DNA from: Cordilura impudica
Taxonomy: Eukaryota > Arthropoda > Insecta > Diptera > Scathophagidae
Direction of reading: 5' to 3'
Assembly: GCA_963682025.1 (NCBI GenBank)
Contig: OY821519.1
Location: 6,287,668 to 6,351,667, forward strand
DNA length: 64,000 nt
Shown here piece after piece: positions 1 through 10,738 of the stretch (within the stretch, counting starts at the first letter, position 1; each line of letters begins with the position of its first letter). The translations under genes and the position numbers were made by a program. The notes beneath the pieces are model-generated. The model had not been told where the DNA came from, did no database searches, and worked only from the letters and a program-made list of their open reading frames with translations.

Positions 1-924
1 AAAACTCGTAATAAGTGGTCGATGTTAATAAAACACACTTTTTGCGATGATGCTGTTCTATAACTACAATAAAAACTTTTTATTTACACAATCTATTTTC
101 CATTATAATTTTTTCAATTATAACATAGATTCTTTTAAAAAAAATTTTTTCATCAAATCACATATTTTTATTTTTTTGCATATGTTCGAAACAGTAGTGA
201 TGCCAGGCAAATTCAATTTATTTGAATATCGAAATTTATTTTGGTGATGCCTATTTTTTTAAAAATAGAAAAGTCATTTTTAATTAAACGAAATTGAAGA
301 ACAAAAACAATTAAATGAACAAATATGTTGTTATTTTAAAAGAAAATATTTTTCTTTATACTTTTTCTATAAAAAACATGCACAAAATACTTAAAAGTTT
401 TTTGTGAAACCGAATAAAGAACCATATGGGACCTCGGTTTCTAGATAACATATGTTCTTATCTCAAACATATGGTTCTTAGCTCAAACATATGTTTCCAT
501 TAAATAAATAAAAAAAGTGGTTTCAAGAAACCCAAAATTTCAGTTGCATGTGATTTTAAATTCAATCTTATTCAAATAATAACGTTTCAAGAACAGGTCT
601 ATATATGTAATTTTTTTAAGGAAAAGTGCTTCTTAAAAGAAACCATTTTTGTGAAGGTGCTTTTTCAAAAAAGGAAAATTTTTAGAAAAGGTATAATTTT
701 ATAAGAAAAGCTCGATTCTTAGAAAAAGTACGTTTTAAGAATGGACAATTTTATAAGAAAATTAAATTTTTTAAAAAGGAACTTTTTCAAGAAGTTGTAA
801 TTAAAAAAGAAGGAACTTTTTAAAGAAAATATACTTTTTTAATAAAATGTTCTATTTACAAAAGTTACATATTTATGAAAAGTCACCCTTATCAGCAAAG
901 GCACTTTTTAAGAAAATTCAATTA
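1..924. other. AT-rich stretch, no gene seen
   Basis: No protein of convincing length or composition is present on either strand. Around 420-500 the words AACATATG and CTCAAACATATG recur several times. From about 600 to 900 there is a loose, degenerate repetition of TTTAAGAAAA-type words. I see no RNA gene and no recognisable element end before the transposon terminus at 925. Confidence 0.6.
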
Positions 925-1278
925 CACTGTGGAACAAATTCAGGTTAGCAAAAATTGGGTCGATTCTGAGAGTGAGGGGTGAAAATAGAGGCTAAATTAG
1001 AAGACCCGTATCGCGGCGTTTGTTTATGTTAGTTCGAATTTTTTTTTAATCGACCTTCGAACTTTGCATTCAAATGCCGATTTTCAGCATATTGTTTATA
1101 TGGTTTTTTGGCTACAACTCGTCGACTAATTGATATTTTTTCAACCTGTAAATGCCAGATTATTGCCAGAGATCTGTGCAACAATTAAATTTTTGTCGTG
1201 CTTATGAAGCAAAATGTTGGAAAAATTATTTTTGTTCATGCTTTTTGAAAATATTTTCCACAAAAATAAGTCTTTTTT

Positions 1279-1950
1279 TTAAATGGTGCGTGGTAAAGAA
1301 GAAGAAAGCATATATCTAAAAAAAATTCATAACTGCACTGTATTCTTAATCGGACCGGTTTCTGGCATTTCAGCCTTCATCAGCGATTTATTGAACATTG
1401 TGATAATTGTTATGTTTTTTTTTTTAATTGAATAAATTGTTTCTATATGAAAATTTTTTTCTACTTAGGGCGGCCGTGAGGTTTTGAACCATGAACCTTC
1501 ACATACACTCGTACTTGCACCGTTTGGTCAGCGCTTTAACACACTCACCTAAAGTCAGGCCTACGAGCAGTGTGGTTAGTTTCAGTTTTCGTACCATACA
1601 GCTTTACTTTGTATTAATTTCAGAAGATACAACTCTGTCCAAACAAACAATCGTTATTTTTGAATTTTTGAATACTTTTTGCATTTATACTTCAAATTTC
1701 CACTATTCTCAGTTTTCGTAAGAGTTGTCATATGTGATGTATGGTTTTTGTACATATGGTTTTTGCACTTTACATATTTGAGATGACGCTTTGAAGCGAA
1801 GAAATTTTTTGTTTGTTAGATTTATCGTCATTTTTCAGACATATTGCAATTACTACTGTAATTAATATGCAATTTTAATTTTGTTTAAATGGTGCGTGGT
1901 AAAGAAGAAGAAAGCATATATTTCAATAATTCATAACTGCTCTGTATTCT
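1279..1950 (-). mobile_element. Hammerhead-bearing repeat, one unit plus 66 nt
   Basis: The block begins AAATGGTGCGTGGTAAAG at 1281 and the same word recurs at 1887, a period of 606 bp. The insert is therefore one full unit plus a short second copy. Read on the minus strand, its 5' end (1950) lies about seven bases downstream of where the hammerhead core would cleave. The same repeat occurs at 51793-52540 and 63250-64000. It has no coding potential I can defend. It may be a retrozyme (a small hammerhead-bearing retroelement copied by a partner) or a solitary terminal repeat of a Penelope-like element. Confidence 0.7.
1348..1388 (-). ncRNA. Hammerhead ribozyme motif
   Basis: On the minus strand the order is AATCG, CTGATGA, a stem-loop AGGC-TGAAAT-GCC, GAAA, CCGG, TC, CGATT. 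The CTGATGA and GAAA boxes are the invariant hammerhead core. AATCG and CGATT pair perfectly as stem I. CCGG is self-complementary, so stem III could form between two molecules, as in dimeric hammerheads of PLEs and retrozymes. Predicted cleavage is after GGTC, between 1353 and 1352. Activity is not shown by sequence. Confidence 0.75.
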
Positions 1951-2189
1951 GTTTGATCTATAATATGCTTCTCAGTTTCTTCAATAAATTTCATTTGAAA
2001 AGAAAATAATCATAATACAAAACTTGCGTTTTCCAGCTTAATATTAATTTACTTCTCATTTTTTTGTGCCAATTTTGTTCAGTGTTGGTTTTGAAGAAAC
2101 ATTGAAAAAGAAATTATAAAAATATGGAAAAAATATTTTTGAAAAGTTAGTTATGAAAAGTTTTAAGTAAAAAAATTAAATAAATTAAA

Positions 2190-4124
2190 TTAATGATTTG
2201 GCCAGTTGCCGTTTAGCAGGCGGCTGTGGATCAACATCACTGCTCTCTCTAATATCTTGGTCATCGTCATCATCATCATAAAGGTCGATAATTTCGTCCA
2301 ACAGATATTCAGGAATTTCATCTTTGTTTACCGCTTCTTCCTCTTTTTCCTCGTCTTCCTCTTTTTAAAAGGTGTTTTTATACCACCAACAAATTTCAGC
2401 GAGTATTGCAGCTGGAGATTTATTTCCTCTGTACCTGAAACGAAAATAGTTTTCAATCGTTAACATGTTTAAATTGAGTACTCTGACAAAGATATTAGAA
2501 AAATTTAGGAATTCAAAATAGGCACACTCTATAGTTACCTTATTTCAAATGGAAGCGCAGTTTGGTGATAACGTTGGCCTTGCTCATCAGATTCAGTTGG
2601 CAACTGTTGACCGAGCTGATCAAGATGCTGATGCATGAGATGAATTTTTTACGACATATTAACCCAATTTCATCGAAACCTGCCAACATGTTTGCAACAT
2701 ATTGCCTGTAGTTGTCTTTGCGTTCTTTACCCGAAAGTCCTTTAATGACTGCTTCCAATGCGAGCCATGCATTTAATTCTCGGTCTGATAGAACTTGGTC
2801 AAAATCTTAACGGCTCATTAGTTTCCGTATGTCGGGACCATTAGCAACCCCTTCCTGAATTTTGGCGTTACCTAGTCTTGGGAAAATGTCTTTTAAGCGT
2901 TTGAATTTTGCTGGTCTTTTTGCGATACAATTCAAAAAATTGTTAGCAATGCCAAATTTAATGTGGAGCAATTGCAACAAAATTTTCATTTCAGGAACAA
3001 GACTTTCGTGTAGCCTATTGTCTTTAGGCCATTTCCGTCCAATGCGACTATTCCAGTTATGCTGTTTGTACTGGTTTCATCCTTTAATAAGTTCTGCGTA
3101 TCGTGAATCCCAATCGCACAAAAAGCACGGATATTTTGGACGGCCAGATGCAGATAAGCCTGTAATCAATGAAATTATTTTGAGGTCGCAGCAAATGCAC
3201 CACTGGTGTTCGTTATATTTGACTACTTCCAGAATGTGTTTCAAATTGTCGAAATTTTCACTAGTGTCAGTGCTATATGCAATCGGAACAGAAGGCATTC
3301 TATTTGTCTTCTGCAAAAGCACAACTTTTAAGCTGATTAGTGAACTATCGATGAATAAACGCCAATCATCTTTTTTATATGTTAACCCTAACGTCTCCAT
3401 TAACTTTTCAATATCGTTGCAATAAGCGAAATATTTTGTATCATTCACATTTATGAACTTTTCTAACTCTTTTTGGCATTTTGGATATGCTGTTACTTTG
3501 GTACCTTTCGGGAGCAAATTATTTCCTTTCAAAAATGAAGCCAGTAGTTCTGAGTCAAACACAAATTTGCAAAAATTCCATCCAATTGGTTTTGTGTGAC
3601 TAGGATTGGGTCCTTTGATGTTTCATAAGATGTACCTTCACCAGTATCGTATTCTGAGAAGAAATCCATGGACGTAGCAGCGGCGGTTGTAACACTGATA
3701 TCTGTTTGAAGATCAATACTTCGGTATGTTGGTACTGGAACGAATTCTGAGTGCGGTAATGGTAATTGGACACTTGGCACTGCTACATAAATTTTACTCT
3801 TTGCTTTCCTTCTATTCAAAGTTTTATGGTAGTTGATAATTCCATAGCAATTTTCTTCTTGATGCGGGCTGTTGTCTAACCACATCATTGGTATACCAAA
3901 AGGCATAGCCTTCTTCTTTTCACTTTTCCATTGCATAAGAGTTGAATAGCAATTAAAGCAAAGTTTTTTAGGGGCATAGTTTGCGTCAGTGATAAAATCT
4001 TGCGAGAAATATTGTTTGTAGGCTTCCAAAAAAAATCACTCGCATTGCCACATTTTTCATCGCTTGCAATGAAACGTCCACAAACATTAAAAAAATGGTT
4101 CATTGTACATTTTGGTTCCGACAT
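2190..4124 (-). pseudogene. Broken transposon-encoded protein, unclassified
   Basis: Open stretches in shifting minus-strand frames line up as one protein: N-terminal part at 4124-3885, middle at 4029-3529 and 3562-3077, then 2989-2807, 2758-2540 and an acidic tail around 2460-2190. Landmarks are YPCFLCDWDSRYAE near 3100, a LLQLLHIKFGIANNFL segment near 2960, and a tail with DDDDDD followed by PPAKRQ, which looks like a nuclear localisation signal. From memory, this order matches a repeat-encoded protein common in aphids and other arthropods, usually left unnamed. Frameshifts and stops make it non-functional. It sits between the TIRs of the 925-4928 element and was presumably its transposase (inference). 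Confidence 0.6.
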
Positions 4125-4483
4125 TTTTAATACAATATATATTATACAATGTTTTTTCGTAATTTTTATGAAACCGATGCACTTAGCTTAAATCACTCGC
4201 AAAATGAAATAAGTTCAAAAAAAATTAATAGCGAATTTTATCACGACCGAGCGAAAATTAAAAGACATCAGCTTCGGCTGAGTTTCGAGTCCTAACCGAA
4301 TCTTCATTTTAGAAATTAGTTCGCATGTACGAACAAAAAAATCGCTACCTGTGCGGTGGTTGAAAAAAAAAGTTGTTTTACTAATTCCTAATTCTTGGAA
4401 CTTCCCTTTTTAATTACTTCTACCTAAATCGCTATTTATTTAATGGTTTTGGGATTTTTAACGCAAATTATCGACTAAGACCA

Positions 4484-4928
4484 TTTTCTTTTCAAATGAG
4501 ATTTATTTAAGAAACTGAGAAGCATATTATAGATCAAACAGAAAGCAAAAAAGACTTAGTTTTGAGGAAAATATTTTCAAAAAGCATGAAAAAAATAATT
4601 TTTCAAATATTTTGCTTCATAAGCACCACAAAAATTTTCTAAATCAATTTTTTTTTTTAAAAATTTTAATTGTTGCACAGGTCTCTAGGAATAATTTGGC
4701 TTTTACAGATTGAAAAATTATCATTTAGTAGACGAGTTATAGCCAAAAAACCATATAAACAATATGCTGAAAATCGGCATTTGACTGCAAAATTCGAAGA
4801 TCGATTAAAAAAAATTCGAAGTAACATAAACAAACGCCGCGATACGGGTCTTCTAATTTGGCCTCTATTTTCAGCCCTCACTCTCAGAATCGACCTAATT
4901 TTTGCTAACCTGAATTTGTTCCACAGTG
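4484..4928 (-). repeat. Right terminal inverted repeat
   Basis: Reverse complement of the left arm, ending CACTGTGGAAC on the minus strand at 4928. It is uninterrupted and serves as the reference for the pre-insertion sequence of the left arm. Open frames across it on both strands are chance. Confidence 0.75.
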
Positions 4929-5153
4929 TCATTTAATCTTCGCTTTCATGCAGAATTTTTTTACGCCAACACGTAGCACTATCCGGGTAGATATAAAAAT
5001 ATTTTCTTAATTTTGTATGGGAAAAATATACAAAAAAAAAAAAAAATAACACAAGGCCATAATAAATGTTATGAAAAAATTATAATTTAGGTAATTCTTT
5101 TGCTTTTTTCTACTAACTTGTTTTTTGAGTGTAGTTTACCTTGTTTTAATATT

Positions 5154-5327
5154 GCCTGGTTTTCATTAGGTCATATAAACTGACAACAAACAATTGCACC
5201 AACTGACATCTCGTAATTTTCTATTAATTACGATTGCTTTACATCCTATAAACTTACAACCCGTTTTCATACAACTGACAATAATTTACAAATATTTACA
5301 TTGAAACTGACATAGTGAAAACCGGGC
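5154..5327. mobile_element. 174-bp MITE with GCCYGGTTTTCA termini
   Basis: GCCTGGTTTTCATTAGGTCA at the left is mirrored by the complement of TGACATAGTGAAAACCGGGC at the right, giving an imperfect TIR of about 20 bp. The inside repeats AACTGACA-type words four times. No coding potential. The target-site duplication is not clear. Confidence 0.6.
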
Positions 5328-6186
5328 ATATCAATATTTCAAATTTTTTGAAAACTTTTCTATAGTAATTATGTAATACATATTGGAAATTACAAATTGG
5401 AATAGAAAACCGCGAATCTAGTAACCTTTGAAAATATTGTGACCACATATCTGTGGTTTTCTAGAATAACCGCTTATGTCATAATCAAAATGTTCAGGAG
5501 AGGCAAAAAACGTTATATTTGAAAATATGGGCTCGATATAAAGTTTTTAAGACTTTTTATTTAACAGTCCTGTAGATACGGGCAATAAATACTTTATATA
5601 AAATTTTGAGTCAAAAATCTTCCGAGGAATGGATCCTAGAGAAAGACGAAGAACAATATGTTAATAACACTTAAAGTGTGTGCAGATTAAACAACTTATG
5701 TCGACAAACGTCGTTTTCTTTCAAAAAGAAAACTACCAGTGCAACTACACATTAAGACGTAAGTTGTTGTTGCTTGAAAAATTGATTTTTTTTTTCGTCA
5801 ACAGAAAGTTAACGTGACTTAGGGTGAGAATATAACAACGTATCAACAATAATAGTGACAGTTTTTATAAGTGATTATAAACTGAAAAATAATCCAAAAT
5901 TATTTTGAATTTTTTTTCATTAATAACAACGTATGTCGGTATGTGTCGTTTTCTGAGAAAATAATTTGTCAGTGATCAAACGTAGGTTGACATACGTCGC
6001 TAGTACTGAAAATTAATTTAATAAACATTTAAGCTACGTCGTTATTTAAAGAAAAAACTCAGAAATGGTCAATATTTTTTTTTTAAATTTAACACATGTA
6101 AAGAGTGTTAAAAATTATTATATTTGACATCGTCAACTCAAAACTGATAAAAATGGACATACGCGGTTATTCCAAAAAACCACAGA

Positions 6187-6230
6187 TATATAAAACGTGT
6201 GTGCATGCGAACAAGATGATGATTTCAGTT
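6187..6230 (+). promoter_or_regulatory. Possible TATA/initiator pair of the 5.4-7.9 kb element
   Basis: TATATAAAA at 6187-6195 is followed by TCAGTT at 6225-6230, a match to the insect initiator. The spacing of about 40 bases is slightly longer than usual. It lies upstream of an ATG at 6279 and of the acidic reading frame, as expected for an element's own promoter. Weak evidence in AT-rich DNA. Confidence 0.3.
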
Positions 6231-6384
6231 CGTCTTGAATATTTGTTGTGAAAGTTTGTGTTTGGGAAAAATTAATTATGAATGGCGGGATCTGTTTTGA
6301 ATATATTTCTTCTGCAGCTGTTTCCTGGTAAGTTCTTTCATAGTACTATGGTTTCTAGTGCTTTTCAGAATCTAATAATTATTT

Positions 6385-7036
6385 TTGGCAAAATTATTAT
6401 CTCATGAGGAAAGTCAAGAATATTTTCGGTATATGTTGGATGCCGAGTCTGATACAGATGAAGCCGAGCCTGACCCATTTGAAGGCGCTCATAGCGATGA
6501 CGAATATCTGCCTGACCAAGAAGATGCGGAATCGGATGCTGAAATAGCTGACGAAGATGCAAATGCCGAGCTGAATATTGACAGCGAATCTGATAACAAG
6601 GTTCCCCTATGACGAAAAGTTTTTCAACAGCAAAGATCGTATAATGTGATATAAGCAAAATACTGATTTCGCTCGTCAAAGGGCCCATAATGTCATTTGT
6701 GAACAATTGTTTATGGGATCTAACACAATTACCAAAAATTTATGGTCAGTGGATAGATTTTTTTGTATTATGAGTGCGCCCATTACAGACCAAATTTGCA
6801 GGTTTTCTAACAAAAAAAAACCAAAGATTTTTATCGTAAATGGAACGCAGAAAATTCATCTAAATAGGCGGTTACATCGATTTCAATTACTGATGAATAT
6901 TAAAAAAAAGACTGACTTTTTAAATATGCTCAATTTTATTGGTCCATGTTTTCACGATTTCTATGAAAACTTAAATGATTGCCACATTCCAAACACCGAT
7001 CATGATATTGTGGAAGTTGAACTTTATGTAGAATAA
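6385..7036 (+). pseudogene. piggyBac-like transposase fragment
   Basis: The first open stretch (6385-6612) encodes about 75 residues rich in Asp and Glu, including SDDEYLPDQEDAESD. This acidic N-terminus typically precedes piggyBac transposase domains. After a frameshift, 6648-7036 continues with a segment resembling the start of the transposase domain (MSAPITDQICRFSNKK). The C-terminal catalytic region is missing or unrecognisable, so this is a short, deleted relic compared with the usual 550-600 residues. GTAAGT at 6331 and TTTTCAG at 6365 could mark an intron, but it would be only about 40 bases, so I do not propose splicing. Confidence 0.5.
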
Positions 7037-7114
7037 AAATACTACCACATATTTTAACTTATGTGTTCATTTTATAAATGGATTTTTTCCCTTTTTAAAC
7101 CATTATTCTATACA

Positions 7115-7272
7115 TGTGACCATCTCCGAGAAAAGGGACCTAGTGTGTCAAAAAACGAGTTGTGTCAAAAACGTTGGATTCTGGAACCTAAAAGGATGTA
7201 GAAATTTTAAATGCGTTTTTTTTTTCACAAAACTTAATTTTCACACACTAGGTCCCTTGAAGAAGGTCACAT
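7115..7272. repeat. 158-bp palindromic hairpin element
   Basis: AAGGGACCTAGTGTGT at 7133 and its reverse complement at 7243-7258 form near-perfect arms. The pairing extends outward imperfectly through TGTGACC (7115) and GGTCACA (7266-7272). It lies inside the piggyBac-like block and could be a tiny hairpin MITE. Confidence 0.6.
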
Positions 7273-7551
7273 ATACTGTTTATCATTCATATACTATATT
7301 ATTTTAAGCTAATTTATGAGACTGAACTCGATCTTAATTGAAAACATACATTTTCTTAAAAAGATATAATATATAACTATTAAACGCAAATGCATAAAAT
7401 AATATAAACATACAATTTTATGTTAATTTGGCTTGGTTTATTATGAAAATAAATTTAATATCGGAAACCCCTTATATTGAATTTTTTTTATTTCATATAA
7501 GTGATAACTACATAACTTCCATAATTGTGCGATAAGCATTTTGGAATAAGA

Positions 7552-7672
7552 GCATAAATCGAGTTGAGCCTAATAAATTCTAAACTTGTGTTTTGGACTA
7601 CGGGCATAAGTCGACTTGTACTTCTTTGTCTAACAAAAAACATTTTGTAAGAATAGCATAACTCGAGTTGTG
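7552..7672. repeat. Three subterminal motifs at exact 52-bp spacing
   Basis: GCATAAATCGAGTTGAG (7552), GCATAAGTCGACTTGTA (7604) and GCATAACTCGAGTTGTG (7656) are spaced exactly 52 bp apart. Each has a palindromic core of the TCGA type. They lie near the right end of the piggyBac-like element, where transposase-binding repeats are common. Confidence 0.6.
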
Positions 7673-7922
7673 TGTCTCAAAACTAGTTTTACTAAATAGG
7701 GAATAAAGACATAGAGTAGGTTTTACTCTATAGCATTTAGAATGTAAACAAATATATAATTTTTTTAACGTACCTTTACTTATCAACCATGAGAAATTCC
7801 AAATGTAAAAAATTTCAATATCCCAACAAATTTTATGCCACATCGATTCAACCATTTAAAATGCTCTCCTGAAAAGTTGCAAAAATTGACATATGCTGTT
7901 ATGCCTTGTGGCCACAGAATTG

Positions 7923-9045
7923 GTCCTGCTAACGTACTATACATCACCAATATCTGCCAATAAAATAAAGAAAAATGTAAACTATTTTATTATTAAAATA
8001 TATTTATTATTTTTAAAGAATTGTATCTCTAATAGTAGATAAAAACACATAAAACAATTTATTTTAATTTTAATATGAATTCTGAAAAATAAAATAAATA
8101 TTGTAAAGGCGCATAATACAAACTGAGTGTAATTCGTGGTAACCGAAAAATATTTCTCTTTGCTTAAATCAAGAATTAAGTCGGATAATCTGTTGCCAAT
8201 CAATAACATAAGTTAGCGTAACAAACAGAGGTAAAGTCTTGATATTTGATGTACGCTCATTAACTTAAACAACGCAAATTTCTTTAAGTGTTTCTCACAA
8301 ATTCTTCACAATTGTAGATCATATAAAATAAATGAAACAAATAAAACACAAAACATAGGGAATGGCTTGCAAATAAATGAGATATCAATTAATATAATTA
8401 AATTGACACTGACAAAAACACATACAAATAAAGAGGAAACAATAAAATATATTCTGTAAGCAACTTAAGGGGGATTGGAACTTAAAACACTTGTGTACAT
8501 TCTACATCAAAGTATGAAGTGAAAATCACTTTAAATCAATTAACAGACCATTGTTTTAGCGAATTGTACTTTCAAGCTGAGGGGGGTGTTCACTCATTTC
8601 AGCATATGTTTCTATCTGCGCAATATTTATGCAATTGTGGTTTGACAAAAGCCCGAGGTAGCGAACGTTTGTTTACACACAACTTAAACAGACGTTGAGC
8701 GTTGTGAGAAAAAAATACAACAATTTAATTACTGCAATAAAAATTTCGCATTTGCAGAGATAAAACACAAATAACTGTGTGAGTATAATGAAATTATTAA
8801 ACAGTTTAATGTATTATTCCATTATATTTACGTTTGATACATTTACAAAAAAAATACGATTTAAAATTAAATTAAACGAAATGCTTTACAAATATAAATA
8901 TTAATGCAATATATATTTTTTTTAATATCTAAACTTCAACATTCCGTAAAAACAATTAGAAACAGATGAAAAAAGAATATCAATGATGAGTGAGAATAAG
9001 TGATCTAAATTGTGAACATAATAACAATCATACGCCGCATGTCAA
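7923..9045. other. AT-rich stretch, no gene seen
   Basis: Nothing recognisable. A short minus-strand open frame at 7982-8209 has a hydrophobic middle, but no family resemblance and no supporting signals. Long A/T runs dominate. Confidence 0.55.
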
Positions 9046-10475
9046 TCTATACTTAATAATATAATTTAATATAATAAAGAGGTAGTGTGTGTTTGTTTGT
9101 TTGTTTTTTAGGAGGTAAACTCCGTAACTGCTCATCTAATCTTCTTGAAATTTTCACAGAATCTTACTGTAGACATGGGAAGTGCTACGGGCTATATTTT
9201 TGATGTGTAAACATCTATACACGCAGGGAGGTAAATTTCTATTTCACAATACAATCACAAAAACAGCGTAACTCATATCGGTGTGAGCTGAAGCAGATAA
9301 CGCTGTGTGACTTATGATTGTATTAGTGAAAAAATTATGATATAAAATTGTTTTTTTATGCCACTTTTTTAAAAGCGTCATCTATGTACCACTTATATAC
9401 GTTTATATTCGGATATTTTTAACGTTTTACAGCAAAGGGTTGTTGAATTAGCTGAAACAGTTTTTGCTATAAGTGATACATAGGGGACGCTTTGTGTTTG
9501 ATTTTAAAAAATTTTTAATTACTAGATGTTTTGCACATCTTCCCTGTGATCGGACTCACATGATTTTTTTTTGATATTTTTAGTGGGCGTGGCACTTTTC
9601 ATATAAAGTGAATTTTTAGTATCATGGATATTGAGTACAACGACTGAAATAACTTTGCAAATTTGTGTGATGTCACCTATTATTTATGTTAGTAGCGTTG
9701 CTGAAAATGGTCGGGATCCGATAAGTGGGCGTGTCTCTTCTCATACAAAGCAATTACTGAATATGATATATCTCGAGTACTACGACATACACAGCTTTGC
9801 AAATTTGTCATAGGTCATCTTTAATTAACGAGAGTAGTCAGATCAAATACGGGCGCGCTTGGAGCAGTGGGTGCAGTGGGCGCAGTACCGCCCATACAAA
9901 GTACAGATTTAATATCATATATCTGGTGTACTATAAAAGGGAAAGTTTCGACACTCTACAAGAGTCCATCAGATATAATTGTGAGTAGTCTGAAAAATTG
10001 GGTGGTATAGGATTGGTGGGCGTGGCACCTCCTATACAAAAAAGTATATTAATTACCAATGTGAGTGGTCATGGAAAATATGGGCAGAATTGCAAATTCA
10101 AAAATCGCCAAAACCGAAAATTGTGAAAAACAATAATCCCCAAAAACAAAAATTTTCAAAACCAAAAATCGAAGAAATCAAAAATCGCCAAAATCAAAAA
10201 TCGCTAAAATAAAAAAAATTGCCAAATGATATTCTAAATTCACGGCCATCGTTAAATGTTACCGGATTTAATTTTGAAAATCAATATTTTTCTCATGGGC
10301 AGCTATATGTGTCTTACTCCAGAGGAGGATGCCGAAAAATTTTAAAATTTGTACATCGAAGGAAAAAACAAAAAATATCAGAAAGCATTAAAATAATAAA
10401 AATAATATCTAAAATAAATAAATTTAAAAAACACCAAACAACTCGAAAAGTCTGCCCTACGACAGGGCACTCTAG
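9046..10475 (+). mobile_element. Non-autonomous Helitron, 1.43 kb, both ends visible
   Basis: The 5' end TCTATACTTAATAATATAAT follows an A. The 3' end has the hairpin TGCCCT-ACGAC-AGGGCA and then CTCTAG, followed by T. TC at the start, a hairpin just before CTRR, and insertion between A and T are the three Helitron hallmarks. The interior has several degenerate GGGCGTGGCACC-type blocks, each followed by TATACAAA-like words. From 10082 to 10230 comes a short tandem array of AAAAATCGCCAAAAT-like words. No Rep/helicase reading frame is present, so it would need a helper. A related copy lies at 22902-23885. Confidence 0.8.
9205..9545. repeat. Module bounded by GATGTGTAAACATC palindromes
   Basis: The left border GATGTGTAAACATC and the right border AGATGTTTTGCACATC are near-palindromes in mirrored context. 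The same borders and adjoining sequence (TTTCACAATACAATCACAAA; CCCTGTGATCGGACTCACAT) recur at 27847 and 33648. The module therefore travels as a unit, either as part of a Helitron subfamily or as a separate insertion. Confidence 0.5.
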
Positions 10476-10490
10476 TATGTTATATATATT

Positions 10491-10738
10491 TGTGTTCACA
10501 ACCAATAACCGCATATGTCAAAAACCATGATTTCGAAAAAAATTGCTTTTTATAGAAATGTAATAGGCCTTCAATACGACTTAGTTCAGTATATTTTTAT
10601 TAATGAATTTTTAATAATCAGTGTTAGAGAAATGGGGATTTCACGTCAATATAAACTGTTGTTAGTAGAATATGATAGCATACATAACTTAAATCGTTCT
10701 TAAGTCGACTTAGACTATTATCGCTTGTGACCACAGAT
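10491..10738. mobile_element. ~250-bp MITE related to the piggyBac-like ends
   Basis: The left end TGTGTTCACAACCAATAACC and the right end, inverted, CTGTGGTCACAAGCGATAA form an imperfect TIR. The right end also has TTAAGTCGACTTA, close to the motif repeated at 7552-7672. About 80 bp of it recurs inverted at 48765-48855. It follows the Helitron end by 15 bases. Confidence 0.5.

Larger units (their letters stand above)
925..2010 (+). repeat. Left terminal inverted repeat, interrupted
   Basis: Matches the reverse complement of 4484-4928, apart from an inserted block at 1279-1950. On the right arm the sequence runs without a break from an AAGTCTTTTTT word into GTTTGATCTATAATATGC. On the left arm the same words flank the insert, so the right arm preserves the approximate pre-insertion sequence. 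Confidence 0.75.
925..4928. mobile_element. Degenerate DNA transposon with ~410-450 bp TIRs
   Basis: The two ends are inverted copies beginning CACTGTGGAACAAATTCAGG (925 rightward; 4928 leftward). The inverted similarity continues for several hundred bases on each side, reaching about 2010 on the left and 4484 on the right. Between them lies a broken minus-strand protein found in many arthropod repeats. The left TIR is interrupted by a hammerhead-bearing insert at 1279-1950; without it the arms align. No clear target-site duplication is visible at the outer ends. I cannot assign a superfamily. The CACTG termini recall several cut-and-paste groups, but that alone is not diagnostic. Confidence 0.7.
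5437..7922 (+). mobile_element. piggyBac-like element remnant, 2.5 kb
   Basis: The left end reads GTGACCACATATCTGTGG and then ATAACCGCTTATGTC. The right end, inverted, reads CTGTGGCCACAAGG and then ATAACAGCATATGTC, so an imperfect TIR frames the block. Inside, 6385-7036 encodes a broken protein with a piggyBac-like acidic N-terminus. Left subterminal DNA (5690-6170) repeats ATGTCG/ACGTCG words and the right carries a 52-bp periodic motif; both could be transposase-binding regions (inference). A TTAA target duplication is not visible, so the family call is moderate. Related ends occur at 10491-10738 and 48765-48855. Confidence 0.5.

Noticed and set aside
2862..3425. 187-residue plus-strand frame
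   Set aside because: It is antisense to the recognisable transposon protein on the minus strand and has no motif of its own.
4670..4936. 88-residue frames on both strands with plausible amino-acid composition
   Set aside because: They lie wholly inside the transposon TIR, and the mirrored arm carries the same sequence with an insertion.
6331..6371. Intron between GTAAGT and TTTTCAG in the piggyBac-like element
   Set aside because: It would be only about 40 nt, shorter than typical fly introns, and the downstream frame is already broken.
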